From Dyella japonica A8 (GTDB taxonomy: Bacteria > Pseudomonadota > Gammaproteobacteria > Xanthomonadales > Rhodanobacteraceae): a stretch of DNA of 64,000 bases. The DNA lies in NCBI RefSeq assembly GCF_000725385.1, contig NZ_CP008884.1:1302001-1366000 (forward strand), written 5' to 3'. The notes under the pieces were generated by a model. It made no database searches, was not told the DNA's origin, and was given only the letters and a program-made list of their open reading frames with translations. The translations under genes and the position numbers were made by a program. Of this stretch, positions 30,310 to 38,093 are shown one piece after another (position 1 is the first letter of the stretch; every line of letters starts with the position of its first letter).

Positions 30310-32544
30310 ATGAACCGGATCGCTCCCCTTGCCGTTGCCTGCCTGTTTGCCCTCGCGGGTTGCCACAAGGCCAGTGATACCGATCAAGCGGACCTCAGCC
30401 GGGCGGCCGCTGCCGCGTCAGCGCACGCCGCTGTCCCCGCCACCGCCGCCAGCAGTGGCGCCGTGCCGGCACCCGCGACGCCCCAGACCTCGCTCGATCA
30501 CGTGACCCTCGACGGCAAGCCGGTCACGGTCGACGGCATGTCGTTGCAGCGCTATGTGTTCCAGCCATCGCCGCAGCCGCAGGTCACGGTGGTATTGAGC
30601 AAGGGCGACTGGTCGAAGGAAGGCTCGCTCCGCGTGGATATGCAGAACGCGATGTCGTGGCCGGTCACGCTGACCGTCGACATCGACGGGGTCAAGGAGG
30701 GCGAGCACCTGCGCGCCACGCTTGGCATTCCCGCGGGCCCGCCGCAGACGCTGGTGATTCCGCTGCACGCCACCTCGCCGCGTGCGATGGGCATGCAGGC
30801 CGGTCCGCCGATGCCGTATGTGTCAGGCGGCAAGCGCCTGTTCGTGGCGACGACGGTGGAAGGCTCGCTTGATCTTGCGCACGTGAAGTCGGTGCGCCTG
30901 GGCATGCCCTCGCCCAACGCGGCACAGACCCTGCTGTTCGGCAAGCTCGATACCTCGCGTGGCGATCACGATCTGCGCGATGCCTACACCGGCATCGTCG
31001 ATGCCTGGGGCCAGTACACGCGTGGCCAGTGGCCGGGCAAGGTGGATTCCGATGACGCCCTGCGTGGCGTCCGTCCCAAGTCCAAACTCAAGTCGAAGCC
31101 GGGTGCCCCGGCGCCCGCGGCTACGCCCGCAACGGCGTCGGCGCACAAAGGCTTCGACCGCTATGGCGGCCGCACCGACCTGCCCGCATTCAAGGCCAGC
31201 GGCTGGTTCCGCACGGAAAAGCGTGATGGGCGCTGGCAACTGGTGACGCCGGAAGGGCACGCGTTCTTTTCGCTGGGCGTGAATGTCGTCGACGACGATG
31301 GTGGCCGCACCTATATCGACGGCCGCGAATTCATGTTCAAGGACCTGCCGCGCGACAGCGGCCGCTGGGCGCCGTTCTACGGCACCACCGGCAAATCGAC
31401 GGGTGGCCAGCAGGCATCGGCGGGCATCGCCTACCACCAGGGCAAATGGTTCGACTACTACTCGGCGAACCTGTTCCTTGCCGATGGTCGCCATTGGCGG
31501 CAGGCGTGGCGCACGCGCACCATCGAACGTCTCGACCACTGGGGCTTCAACACGCTGGGCAACTGGAGCGACGACGCGCTGAGCCAGATGCACCGCATGG
31601 CATACACGCGCTCGGTGAACATCGCCGGCACGTTCGGCAATGTCTCCAGCGGCTACGACTACTGGGGCCGCATGCCCGATCCGTTCGATCCGCGTTTCGC
31701 GCAGGCTGCTGACGCCGCCGCCGCGCAGGCGGCGAAGGAAGTGCGCGACGATCCGTGGATGCTCGGCTACTTCGCCGACAACGAACTGGCGTGGGCCGGC
31801 CAGGGCCCGCAGGGGCGCTGGGGGCTCGCACAGGGCACCTTGCGCGGCGAAGCGCGCAGCCCGGCCAAGCAGGCGTTTATCGCAGCCCTGAAGAAAAAAT
31901 ACGGTACGCCGGCGAAGCTCGCCGCCGCCTGGGGCATCGCGCTGGATTCGTGGGATGCACTGAACGCCACCAACTTCGCGGCACCGACTCCGGAAGACGC
32001 GCATCCGGCCATCGCCGATGACTACAGCGCGTGGCTGCGCACCTACGCCGATCAATACTTCCGCACGGTCGCGCAGGCGATCCACAAGCATGATCCGCAT
32101 CACCTGTTCCTGGGCGGACGCTTCGCGGTGCATACGCCGGAAGCCGTGGCGTCATGCGCGCAGTTCTGCGACGTGGTGAGCTTCAACGGCTATGCCGACG
32201 TGCCCGAGCACGCCTTCGATGCGGCGGCGTTCGCCAAGCTCGACAAGCCAGCGCTGATCTCGGAATTCCATTTCGGCTCCGACGACCGTGGCCCGTTCGG
32301 CAAGGGCATCGTGCCGACCTGGAACGAGCAGCAGCGTGGCGAGGCATATGCGCACTACGTGGCCGACGCCGTGGCCAATCCCGTCATTGTCGGCGTGCAC
32401 TGGTTCCAGTATGTCGACCAACCTGTGACCGGTCGTTTGATCGATGGCGAGAACGCGCATATCGGCCTTGTCGCCATCACCGACCGGCCGTTCACGCACT
32501 TCATCGACGCCGTGCGCGAGGCGAATCGCAAGACGGGGTATTGA
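30310..32544 (+). CDS. GH50 beta-agarase-like lipoprotein glycosidase
   Basis: A 744-aa precursor with lipobox FALAGC (Cys19), so probably membrane-anchored in the periplasm or outer membrane. An Ala/Pro-rich spacer is followed by a beta-sandwich carbohydrate-binding-like region (about 60-250) and, after a second Ala/Pro/Lys linker, a TIM-barrel catalytic domain (about 290-735) starting YGGRTDLPAFKASGWFRTEK. The candidate acid/base Glu492 lies in FADNELAWAG and the nucleophile Glu652 in LISEFHFGSDD. Their 160-residue spacing equals the spacing I recall for the catalytic pair of GH50 exo-agarases. Agar is not an expected soil substrate, so another galactan-type glycan is possible. Confidence 0.8.
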   Translation: MNRIAPLAVACLFALAGCHKASDTDQADLSRAAAAASAHAAVPATAASSGAVPAPATPQTSLDHVTLDGKPVTVDGMSLQRYVFQPSPQPQVTVVLSKGDWSKEGSLRVDMQNAMSWPVTLTVDIDGVKEGEHLRATLGIPAGPPQTLVIPLHATSPRAMGMQAGPPMPYVSGGKRLFVATTVEGSLDLAHVKSVRLGMPSPNAAQTLLFGKLDTSRGDHDLRDAYTGIVDAWGQYTRGQWPGKVDSDDALRGVRPKSKLKSKPGAPAPAATPATASAHKGFDRYGGRTDLPAFKASGWFRTEKRDGRWQLVTPEGHAFFSLGVNVVDDDGGRTYIDGREFMFKDLPRDSGRWAPFYGTTGKSTGGQQASAGIAYHQGKWFDYYSANLFLADGRHWRQAWRTRTIERLDHWGFNTLGNWSDDALSQMHRMAYTRSVNIAGTFGNVSSGYDYWGRMPDPFDPRFAQAADAAAAQAAKEVRDDPWMLGYFADNELAWAGQGPQGRWGLAQGTLRGEARSPAKQAFIAALKKKYGTPAKLAAAWGIALDSWDALNATNFAAPTPEDAHPAIADDYSAWLRTYADQYFRTVAQAIHKHDPHHLFLGGRFAVHTPEAVASCAQFCDVVSFNGYADVPEHAFDAAAFAKLDKPALISEFHFGSDDRGPFGKGIVPTWNEQQRGEAYAHYVADAVANPVIVGVHWFQYVDQPVTGRLIDGENAHIGLVAITDRPFTHFIDAVREANRKTGY

Positions 32545-32560
32545 GCGAAGCGTTCACCCT

Positions 32561-32645
32561 GTGGGAGCGCACCCTGTGCGCGACTCGCCACATCCCGGCT
32601 GAGGAAACGTGCGGCGTTGCAGTCGCGCACAGGGTGCGCTCCCAC
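32561..32645. repeat. REP doublet 3
   Basis: Arms at 32561-32584 (GTGGGAGCGCACCCTGTGCG...) and inverted at 32622-32645, spaced by about 37 bp. It lies between the convergent agarase-like gene and the small membrane protein gene. Confidence 0.92.
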
Positions 32646-32657
32646 AAGGGCTGATGC

Positions 32658-33065
32658 TCAGGCCAGGCTGGTCGCCGCGCCAAACGCCAGCGCCATCACT
32701 ACGGCCACCGCCAGGCAGGCACTGGCGGGCCGGATGCGATGCGCGTCCACGCGTGGAATGAGCCGCCACAACACGAACACGCCGATCAGCATGTCCAGCA
32801 CCAGTGCGCCGCGGAACAACGGCGAGCCCAGCAGCGGCGCATAAGGCGGTTTCGTATGCCCCTCGTGCATGGCGACACCGGCGACGATCAGCAGGCCGGC
32901 GAGGCTCCATACCAGGCAGGCGAGGTAGGTGCGGTTGAACACCACCGGGCAGCGTTCGGCCCAGCGCAGCACCGACCACGCGATAATGGCGAAGAACAGC
33001 GCGCCGATGCTGCTGTAGAGCACCCACCAGAGCAGGGTGCTGATGAGGGTGAGCAGGGTGGTCAT
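32658..33065 (-). CDS. Small four-helix membrane protein
   Basis: A 135-aa protein with four hydrophobic stretches (about residues 8-32, 45-63, 85-102 and 115-133). The loop MHEGHTKPPYAPLLGSPLFRG is conserved-looking, with two His that could bind a metal or haem. AGGAC lies about 10 bases before the ATG. The protein resembles DUF2269/CopD-like small integral membrane proteins only loosely, so no function is proposed. It is separated from the downstream-facing DUF962 gene by a hairpin. Confidence 0.75.
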   Translation of the reverse strand: MTTLLTLISTLLWWVLYSSIGALFFAIIAWSVLRWAERCPVVFNRTYLACLVWSLAGLLIVAGVAMHEGHTKPPYAPLLGSPLFRGALVLDMLIGVFVLWRLIPRVDAHRIRPASACLAVAVVMALAFGAATSLA

Positions 33066-33091
33066 TCAGCGATGTCCTGTGGTTTTTTGCT

Positions 33092-33137
33092 CGTCATTCC
33101 GGCTCACCCCGAAAAGGGAGCAAGGGCCGGAATGACG
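33092..33137. repeat. CGTCATTCCGG inverted repeat
   Basis: An exact 11-bp inverted repeat CGTCATTCCGG (33092-33102) / CCGGAATGACG (33127-33137) with a 24-bp spacer, a common xanthomonad intergenic palindrome type. It lies between two co-directional minus-strand genes. Confidence 0.75.
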
Positions 33138-33151
33138 GGTAGGCGAGGGTG

Positions 33152-33601
33152 TTAGACGCCGATACGCCGCAGCAGCTTGTCCATCAACCACGCTGGTCCC
33201 ACCAGCAGGTAGGCCAGGTCGGTCAGGAAGCTCGGCCGGCGCCCTTCGATGGCATGGCCCACGAACTGCCCGACCCACGCCACCACGAACACGCCGATGC
33301 CGGTGAGCAGCAGCGTGTGCGGGCCCAGCGTGCGATACGCGAACTCGGTGAGCAGGCACAGCAGCACCAGCGCGACGAACAGCCCGGCGGCGATGCGATG
33401 CGACTGCTTCCAGTACCACGCGAACGCCAGCACCAGCGCGGCCACCGCCCAGAAGCCGGGGCGGCCGATCATGGGCGGCACCGGGATGGTCCACATCATG
33501 GCGATGGCGCACCACACGATCAGCGGCACGCAGATCCAGTGCAGCAGGCGATTGGTGGGGTTCTGGTGGTCGTTGCTGTAACTGTCGAGCCAGCGCTGCA
33601 T
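33152..33601 (-). CDS. DUF962/Mpo1-like membrane protein
   Basis: A 149-aa protein with four membrane helices. It has the family features: DSYSNDHQNPTNRLLHWICV at the N-terminus (the conserved His-x-x-Pro-x-Asn with a His in helix 1) and FVGHAIEGRRPSFLTDLAYL near the C-terminus. The yeast homologue Mpo1 is an Fe2+-dependent dioxygenase that shortens 2-hydroxy fatty acids by alpha-oxidation, using histidines in these motifs; several are conserved here. The start ATG at 33601 has GAGG upstream. It begins 7 bp after the purC stop, so it is likely co-transcribed with purC. Confidence 0.9.
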   Translation of the reverse strand: MQRWLDSYSNDHQNPTNRLLHWICVPLIVWCAIAMMWTIPVPPMIGRPGFWAVAALVLAFAWYWKQSHRIAAGLFVALVLLCLLTEFAYRTLGPHTLLLTGIGVFVVAWVGQFVGHAIEGRRPSFLTDLAYLLVGPAWLMDKLLRRIGV

Positions 33602-33608
33602 GCGAGCC

Positions 33609-34505
33609 TCAGTCGACGGTGATGTTGGCCAGGCGCTGCAGGGCTTCGGCGTACTTGGCCGCGGTGGCGCCGGTCACGTCGGCGGGCACGTGCGGGCCCG
33701 GGGCCTTCTTGTTCCAGTCCAGCGTTTCCAGATAGTCGCGCACAAACTGCTTGTCGTAGCTCGGCGGGCTGATGCCGACCTGGTAGGAATCGGCCGGCCA
33801 GAAGCGCGAGGAGTCCGGCGTGAGCATCTCGTCCATCACGTAGAGCTTGCCGTTCTCGTCGGTGCCGAACTCGAACTTGGTGTCGGCGATGATGATGCCG
33901 CGCTCGGCGGCATAGGCCGCCGCCCACTGGTAGATGGACAAGGTGGCCTCGCGCACCTGCTCGGCGAGTGCCGGGCCCACGGCGGCCACCACCGCGTCGA
34001 AGCTCACGTTCTCGTCGTGGTCGCCCACGGCGGCCTTGGTCGACGGGGTGAAGATGGGTTCCGGCAGCTGCTGGGCCTGCTTCAGGCCGGCCGGCAGCTT
34101 GATGCCGCACAGCGAGCCGGTGGCCTGGTAGTCCTTCCAGCCCGAACCGATGAGGTAACCGCGCGCGATGGCCTCCACTGGCACCGGCTTCAGCCGGCGC
34201 GTCACCACGGCGCGCTTCTCGTAAAGCTTCAGGTCGGTGCCGGCGGGCAGCACGTCGGCCAGAGGCACGTCGAGCAGGTGGTTGGGCACCAGGTGCGCGG
34301 TCTTGGCGAACCAGAAGTTGGAGATCTGCGTGAGCATCTCGCCCTTGCCCGGGATCGGATCGGGCAACACCACGTCAAAGGCCGACAGGCGGTCGCTGGC
34401 CACGATCAGCAGCCGATTCTCCGGCAGCGCATAGACGTCACGCACCTTGCCGCGGTGGATCAGGTCCAGGCCCGGGAGGTTCGATTGCAGCAGGGTGGTG
34501 GGCAC
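33609..34505 (-). CDS. purC: Phosphoribosylaminoimidazole-succinocarboxamide synthase
   Basis: A 298-aa SAICAR synthase of de novo purine synthesis, joining CAIR and aspartate with ATP. The GTG at 34505 is the start: AGGAG is about 9 bases upstream, and [24 protein letters not shown] is the usual N-terminus. Typical segments follow: [49 protein letters not shown] and [17 protein letters not shown]. It is the longer, eukaryote/plant-like length class of about 300 aa, common in xanthomonads and other proteobacteria. Divergent from the cytochrome gene; DUF962 lies downstream. Confidence 0.97.
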   Translation of the reverse strand: MPTTLLQSNLPGLDLIHRGKVRDVYALPENRLLIVASDRLSAFDVVLPDPIPGKGEMLTQISNFWFAKTAHLVPNHLLDVPLADVLPAGTDLKLYEKRAVVTRRLKPVPVEAIARGYLIGSGWKDYQATGSLCGIKLPAGLKQAQQLPEPIFTPSTKAAVGDHDENVSFDAVVAAVGPALAEQVREATLSIYQWAAAYAAERGIIIADTKFEFGTDENGKLYVMDEMLTPDSSRFWPADSYQVGISPPSYDKQFVRDYLETLDWNKKAPGPHVPADVTGATAAKYAEALQRLANITVD

Positions 34506-34702
34506 GGTCGTTCGCTCCTGGAAGGCCGGCCTGGCGCTCCAGGACGGGAAAACGGGGAAGACGGCCCGGGACGGGCCGGCGATCAAGCGGGCAATTGTAG
34601 CGGGTGGCGCCCCTTCGCGAGGCGTCGCCGCGGCATGGCATCTCCCGGCGGGACTTCCGGTGGCTGCTAGAATCGGCGCTTTTTGAGCCCGGTCCTTTGA
34701 AC

Positions 34703-35047
34703 ATGGTCCAGTCGTCTTCCCGCCTCGCATGGCTTGCACGGTGCATGGTCGCCGCCTCGCTGGCGTGCGGCGCGGCGTTGGCGCATGCGGCGGGGCCCGC
34801 GAAACCGACGCGCCTGGGCCTGTGCGCGGCCTGCCATGGCGAAACCGGCATGGCGCAGGTGCCCGGTGTGCCCAACCTCGCCGGGCAGAAGCTGGATTAC
34901 CTGCGCGATGCGCTCAAGCAATACCGCGACGGTCGCCGCAACGTACCGCAGATGCGCGCGGCCATCGGTCCCATGAGCGACGCTGATCTCGATGAACTGG
35001 CGCGCTGGTTCAGCGCGCAGGCGCCGTCCCACCAAGGCAACCCATGA
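34703..35047 (+). CDS. Periplasmic c-type cytochrome (class I)
   Basis: A 114-aa precursor with a Sec signal (ending AALAHAAG) and one haem c motif CAACH (Cys41, Cys44, His45). The Met ligand is probably in VPQMRAA or GPMSDADL. The short mature protein of about 85 residues is like one half of a cytochrome c4, an electron carrier to the terminal oxidase. Its stop overlaps the start of the DjlA-like gene (ATGA), so they are translationally coupled. Confidence 0.9.
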   Translation: MVQSSSRLAWLARCMVAASLACGAALAHAAGPAKPTRLGLCAACHGETGMAQVPGVPNLAGQKLDYLRDALKQYRDGRRNVPQMRAAIGPMSDADLDELARWFSAQAPSHQGNP

Positions 35048-35862
35048 ATTTCACCTGGACCATCTGGCTCGCCCTGCTTGGATTGATCTTCGGCCACGGC
35101 TTGCCCGGCGCCGTGGTGGGCGGCATCACCGGCTTCATCATCGACAGCCTGCGTCAGGGCCAGCGCAAGCGGGCCACGCCGGAAGCGGGCGGTTACATCA
35201 GCCCCTTGTTCGCCCTGCTGGGTGCGGTGGCGAAATCCGATGGCCGCGTGTCCGAGGCGGAGATCGCCATTGCCGAGCGCCTCATGCAGCGCATGGGCCT
35301 GGAACATGACCAGCGCAGGCAGGCCATCACCGCCTTCAACGCGGGCAAGGCACCGGAGTTCAACGTCACCCCGGCCATCGAGGAACTGCGCCGCTGGGTG
35401 GGCCTGCGCCGCGACCACGCCTTCCCCGTGCTGGATGTGGTGATCGAAACCGTGCTGGCCGAGGGCAACCCGCCGCCGGAGAAAATGGCCATCCTGCGAC
35501 AGCTCGCGTTCGCGCTGCGCGTCAGCGACATGGAACTGATGGCGCTGATGGCGATGAAGGGCTACGCCTGGAATGCCACCAGCGGCTCGCGCGGCTACGG
35601 CTCGCGCGGCAATGGTGGTGGCTATGGCGGCTACGTGCCGCCCCAGCGCAACACGCAGGGCCCCGACCCGTACACGGTGCTCGGCATTTCGCGCGACGTG
35701 GACGATCGCGCGGTGAAGCGCGCTTACCGCAAGCTGATTTCCGAACACCATCCGGATCGCCTGGGCGACCTGCCCGAAGCCATGCGCAAACAGGCCGAGG
35801 CCCGCGCCAGCGAGATCAACGCCGCCTACGAACGCATCAAGGCCGAGCGCGGCTTCAAGTAA
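35044..35862 (+). CDS. djlA: DjlA-like membrane-anchored DnaJ co-chaperone
   Basis: A 272-aa protein: a single N-terminal membrane segment with a GxxxG-type pattern ([21 protein letters not shown], residues ~10-30), a TerB-like helical domain (about 50-170, [19 protein letters not shown]), a Gly/Tyr/Arg-rich linker ([16 protein letters not shown]), and a C-terminal J domain with His-Pro-Asp in [10 protein letters not shown]. This is exactly the DjlA architecture, a type III J protein that stimulates DnaK at the inner membrane. It is coupled by ATGA to the cytochrome c gene; the next gene, rpe, is separated by a REP doublet. Confidence 0.93.
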   Translation: MNFTWTIWLALLGLIFGHGLPGAVVGGITGFIIDSLRQGQRKRATPEAGGYISPLFALLGAVAKSDGRVSEAEIAIAERLMQRMGLEHDQRRQAITAFNAGKAPEFNVTPAIEELRRWVGLRRDHAFPVLDVVIETVLAEGNPPPEKMAILRQLAFALRVSDMELMALMAMKGYAWNATSGSRGYGSRGNGGGYGGYVPPQRNTQGPDPYTVLGISRDVDDRAVKRAYRKLISEHHPDRLGDLPEAMRKQAEARASEINAAYERIKAERGFK

Positions 35863-35877
35863 ACCCGGCGACGACAT

Positions 35878-35947
35878 GTGGGAGCGCACCCTGTGCGCGA
35901 CTGCCGCCACCTCGAAACCCCAGGTCGCGCACACGATGCGCTCCTAC
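35878..35947. repeat. REP doublet 4 (right arm diverged)
   Basis: The left arm is intact (starting GTGGGAGCGCACCCTGTGCG). The right arm at 35924-35947 reads GTCGCGCACACGATGCGCTC and then CTAC, with substitutions relative to the other copies. The right arm's end runs into AGGAA, which is the presumed ribosome-binding site of rpe. Confidence 0.9.
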
Positions 35948-35960
35948 AGGAATCCAAAGC

Positions 35961-36641
35961 ATGAGCAAGCAGAGCAACGTCATCGCCCCGTCCATCCTCT
36001 CCGCCGATTTCGCCAGGCTTGGCGAGGACACGGCCAAGGCGCTCGCCGCCGGCGCGGACTGGGTGCACTTCGACGTGATGGACAACCACTACGTGCCCAA
36101 CCTCACCATGGGCCCGATGGTGCTCAAGGCGCTGCGCGACTACGGCATCACCGCACCGATCGACGTGCATCTGATGGTGAAGCCGGTGGATCGCATCGTG
36201 CCGGACTTCGCCAAGGCCGGCGCCACGGTGATCAGCTTCCATCCGGAAGCCAGCGAGCACGTGGACCGCACCATCGGCCTGATCAAGGACTCGGGCTGCC
36301 AGGTGGGCCTGGTGTTCAACCCGGCCACGCCGCTCTCGTGGCTCGACTACGTGATGGACAAGCTCGACCTGATCCTGCTGATGTCGGTGAACCCGGGTTT
36401 CGGCGGGCAGAAGTTCATCCCCTCGGCGCTGGACAAGCTGCGCGAGGTGCGTCGCCGCATCGATGAGAGCGGCCGCCCGATCCGCCTGGAGATCGACGGC
36501 GGCGTGACGGCTGCGAACATCGGCGAGATCTCGGCCGCGGGCGCCGACACCTTCGTGGCCGGCTCGGCCATCTTCAATGCGCCGGACTATCAGACCGTGA
36601 TCGAGGCCATGCACAAGGAACTGGCCGCGGTGCGCGGCTGA
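35961..36641 (+). CDS. rpe: Ribulose-phosphate 3-epimerase
   Basis: A 226-aa TIM-barrel enzyme interconverting ribulose-5-P and xylulose-5-P. Metal ligands and signatures are present: [34 protein letters not shown] (His and Asp), [12 protein letters not shown] (His), [19 protein letters not shown] and [10 protein letters not shown] (Asp). The C-terminus has [13 protein letters not shown]. Length is typical. The REP doublet immediately upstream ends with the likely SD. In xanthomonads rpe lies near trpE as here. Confidence 0.97.
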   Translation: MSKQSNVIAPSILSADFARLGEDTAKALAAGADWVHFDVMDNHYVPNLTMGPMVLKALRDYGITAPIDVHLMVKPVDRIVPDFAKAGATVISFHPEASEHVDRTIGLIKDSGCQVGLVFNPATPLSWLDYVMDKLDLILLMSVNPGFGGQKFIPSALDKLREVRRRIDESGRPIRLEIDGGVTAANIGEISAAGADTFVAGSAIFNAPDYQTVIEAMHKELAAVRG

Positions 36642-36658
36642 TCGGCAGGTCTGGATAA

Positions 36659-36690
36659 GAAAATCCCGGCGCATCCGCGCCGGGAAAAGT
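36659..36690 (-). terminator. Hairpin with U-tract on the minus strand
   Basis: 8-bp stem CCCGGCGC / GCGCCGGG with loop ATCC; AAAAT precedes it on the plus strand, so on the minus strand it is followed by ATTTTC. It faces the 3' end of rpe and could terminate either the rpe mRNA (weak) or a minus-strand transcript from about 36830. Confidence 0.75.
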
Positions 36691-36830
36691 TTCGTCGGAA
36701 CGACGTGTGAGGAGACCACACGACGGCCGCTGATCCACGGCAAGAACCATCGACCGTCAGGAACTGGGACCGTAAATTTACGGCTTGGTTCCCGTCCTTG
36801 CGTCGTCACCTTGCGATAGCGCTTTGTTAA
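36691..36830 (-). ncRNA. Candidate small RNA (minus strand)
   Basis: This 140-bp stretch has no ORF, lies directly downstream of a minus-strand terminator (36836-36861) and ends in another (36659-36690). It contains a 14-base perfect palindrome CCGTAAATTTACGG (36770-36783) nested in GGGACC...GGTTCCC. It also has a stem CGTCGTGTG-type / CACACGTCG with CTCCT in the loop (minus-strand sense), which could pair with ribosome-binding sites. The boundaries and the promoter are not proven; alternatively it is the 3' region of rpe. Confidence 0.35.
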
Positions 36831-36835
36831 CGCGC

Positions 36836-36861
36836 AAAAAAATCCCCGCCTGCCGGCGGGG
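36836..36861 (-). terminator. Rho-independent terminator of the small-ORF pair
   Basis: On the minus strand the stem is CCCCGCC/GGCGGGG with loop GGCA, followed by ATTTTTTT. It lies 33 bp after the stop codon of the 43-aa ORF. Confidence 0.88.
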
Positions 36862-36894
36862 AAGGAACGTGCCTAGAGGATCGGAACGGTAGGT

Positions 36895-37026
36895 TTATGC
36901 GGGCCGCCAGCAGGCAGCCGGACGGTCAGCCCCGGCGGCCGGCGCGCTTCCGTGCGCACCAGCCGCTTCCAAGGCTTCCACGGTAGAGGGGAGGGGCAGA
37001 TCGTTCAGGTCGGTATCGACGTTCAT
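36895..37026 (-). CDS. Small 43-aa protein, second gene of a two-ORF unit
   Basis: Translation starts MNVDTDLNDLPLPSTVEALE and continues as an Ala/Gly-rich tail ending CWRPA, with TAA at 36895-36897. TGAGG lies 8 bases before the ATG. It begins 10 bp after the stop of the 39-aa ORF and is followed by a clear terminator. It is acidic at its N-terminus and has no membrane segment. Family unknown; it is too short for automated ORF calls. Confidence 0.5.
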   Translation of the reverse strand: MNVDTDLNDLPLPSTVEALEAAGAHGSAPAAGADRPAACWRPA

Positions 37027-37036
37027 GAACGCGGCC

Positions 37037-37156
37037 TCAGTGCAGGCTCATGACCAGCCCCAGCAGCAGGCCGCCCAGGGCCAGCACCACGCGCAATGGT
37101 TCGAAGCCGCGCAGCTCGGCATTGGGATCGACAGGGGGCTGGCCGGTGGGACGCAT
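37037..37156 (-). CDS. Small 39-aa single-span membrane protein
   Basis: The protein is MRPTGQPPVDPNAELRGFEP (first 20) followed by the hydrophobic LRVVLALGGLLLGLVMSLH, a single transmembrane helix at the C-terminus. GAGGA is about 10 bases before the ATG (minus strand). Together with the following 43-aa ORF and the terminator it forms a coherent small operon, divergent from the PdsR regulator gene 247 bp away. A polar Pro-rich head with a short C-terminal anchor is typical of regulatory small membrane proteins; function unknown. Confidence 0.6.
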   Translation of the reverse strand: MRPTGQPPVDPNAELRGFEPLRVVLALGGLLLGLVMSLH

Positions 37157-37403
37157 GACTTAGGTTCCTCGAAAGACGGGCCCATTGGGCGGCCGGCAGG
37201 GGCATGGGGCGGGCCCCGAATATGGCAAAACGCGGGCAAGATCGGCCCGTCCCCGGGCGGAGGCCTCTTTCTGCGAACGACGTCCGCCCGGCTGTGGCGC
37301 CACGCCGATCCAACATGGCGAAACGCGGGCAGTGGGCGGCCATGGCTTGCGCGGCCCCGCCGCAGGCTTCACGCTGCGCGCCGACCCCACTTCGGAGTGA
37401 ACC
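37157..37403. other. Intergenic region upstream of pdsR with a direct repeat
   Basis: Divergent promoter region between the small-ORF unit and pdsR. The sequence ATGGCAAAACGCGGGCA (37222-37238) recurs as ATGGCGAAACGCGGGCA (37315-37331), 93 bp apart. The repeat might be operator halves or a small duplication; no gene is supported here. Confidence 0.6.
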
Positions 37404-38093
37404 ATGGGCCGCAGTATCGCCATCGTCGAAGACGAGCCGCTGATCCGCGCGAACTACGTCGAAGCGCTGACCCGCTTCGGCTACGAGACGCGCGGCTACG
37501 GCTCGCGGCAGGAAGCCTCCAGCGCATTCGCGATGCGCCTGCCCGAACTGGTCATCATCGACATCGGCCTGGGCGACGAGCCCGAGGGCGGCTTCGACCT
37601 GTGCCGCGAACTGCGCGCCAAGTCGGCCACACTGCCGATCATCTTCCTCACCGCGCGCGACTCGGATTTCGACGTGATCTCCGGCCTGCGCCTGGGTGCC
37701 GACGATTACCTCAGCAAGGACACCAGCCTGCACCAGCTGGCCGCGCGCATCGCGGCGCTGTTCCGGCGCATCGAATCGCTGAAGGTGCCGGCCAGCAGCG
37801 AGACGGTGATCGAGCATGGGCCGCTCAAGCTCGAGTCCGAGCGCATGCGCATCACCTGGAACCACGAAGAGATCCCGCTCACCGTCACCGAATTCTGGAT
37901 GGTGCACACGCTGGTGCGCTTCCCCGGCCACGTGAAGAACCGCGACCAGCTGATGCGCGAGGCGGAGCTGGTGGTGGACGACGCCACCATCACCTCGCAC
38001 ATCAAGCGCATCCGCAAGAAATTCATCGCCGTGGCGCCGGAGTTCGACGCCATCGAGACGGTGCACGGCGTGGGTTATCGATGGAAGCCGTGA
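37404..38093 (+). CDS. pdsR: Response regulator of the proteobacterial dedicated sortase type
   Basis: A 229-aa OmpR-family regulator. The receiver domain (1-120) has the acidic pocket IVEDEP, phospho-acceptor Asp53 (LVIIDIGLGD), Thr in FLTARD and Lys105 (DDYLSKDTS). The insertion GLGDEPEGGFDL is longer than in PhoB. The C-terminal winged HTH (LTVTEFWMVHTLVRFPGHVKNRDQLM..., TITSHIKRIRKKF, IETVHGVGYRWKP) binds DNA. The sequence matches the TIGRFAM PdsR type as I remember it. The histidine kinase follows at 38969 with one gene between. The stop overlaps the next start (TGATG). Confidence 0.85.
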   Translation: MGRSIAIVEDEPLIRANYVEALTRFGYETRGYGSRQEASSAFAMRLPELVIIDIGLGDEPEGGFDLCRELRAKSATLPIIFLTARDSDFDVISGLRLGADDYLSKDTSLHQLAARIAALFRRIESLKVPASSETVIEHGPLKLESERMRITWNHEEIPLTVTEFWMVHTLVRFPGHVKNRDQLMREAELVVDDATITSHIKRIRKKFIAVAPEFDAIETVHGVGYRWKP

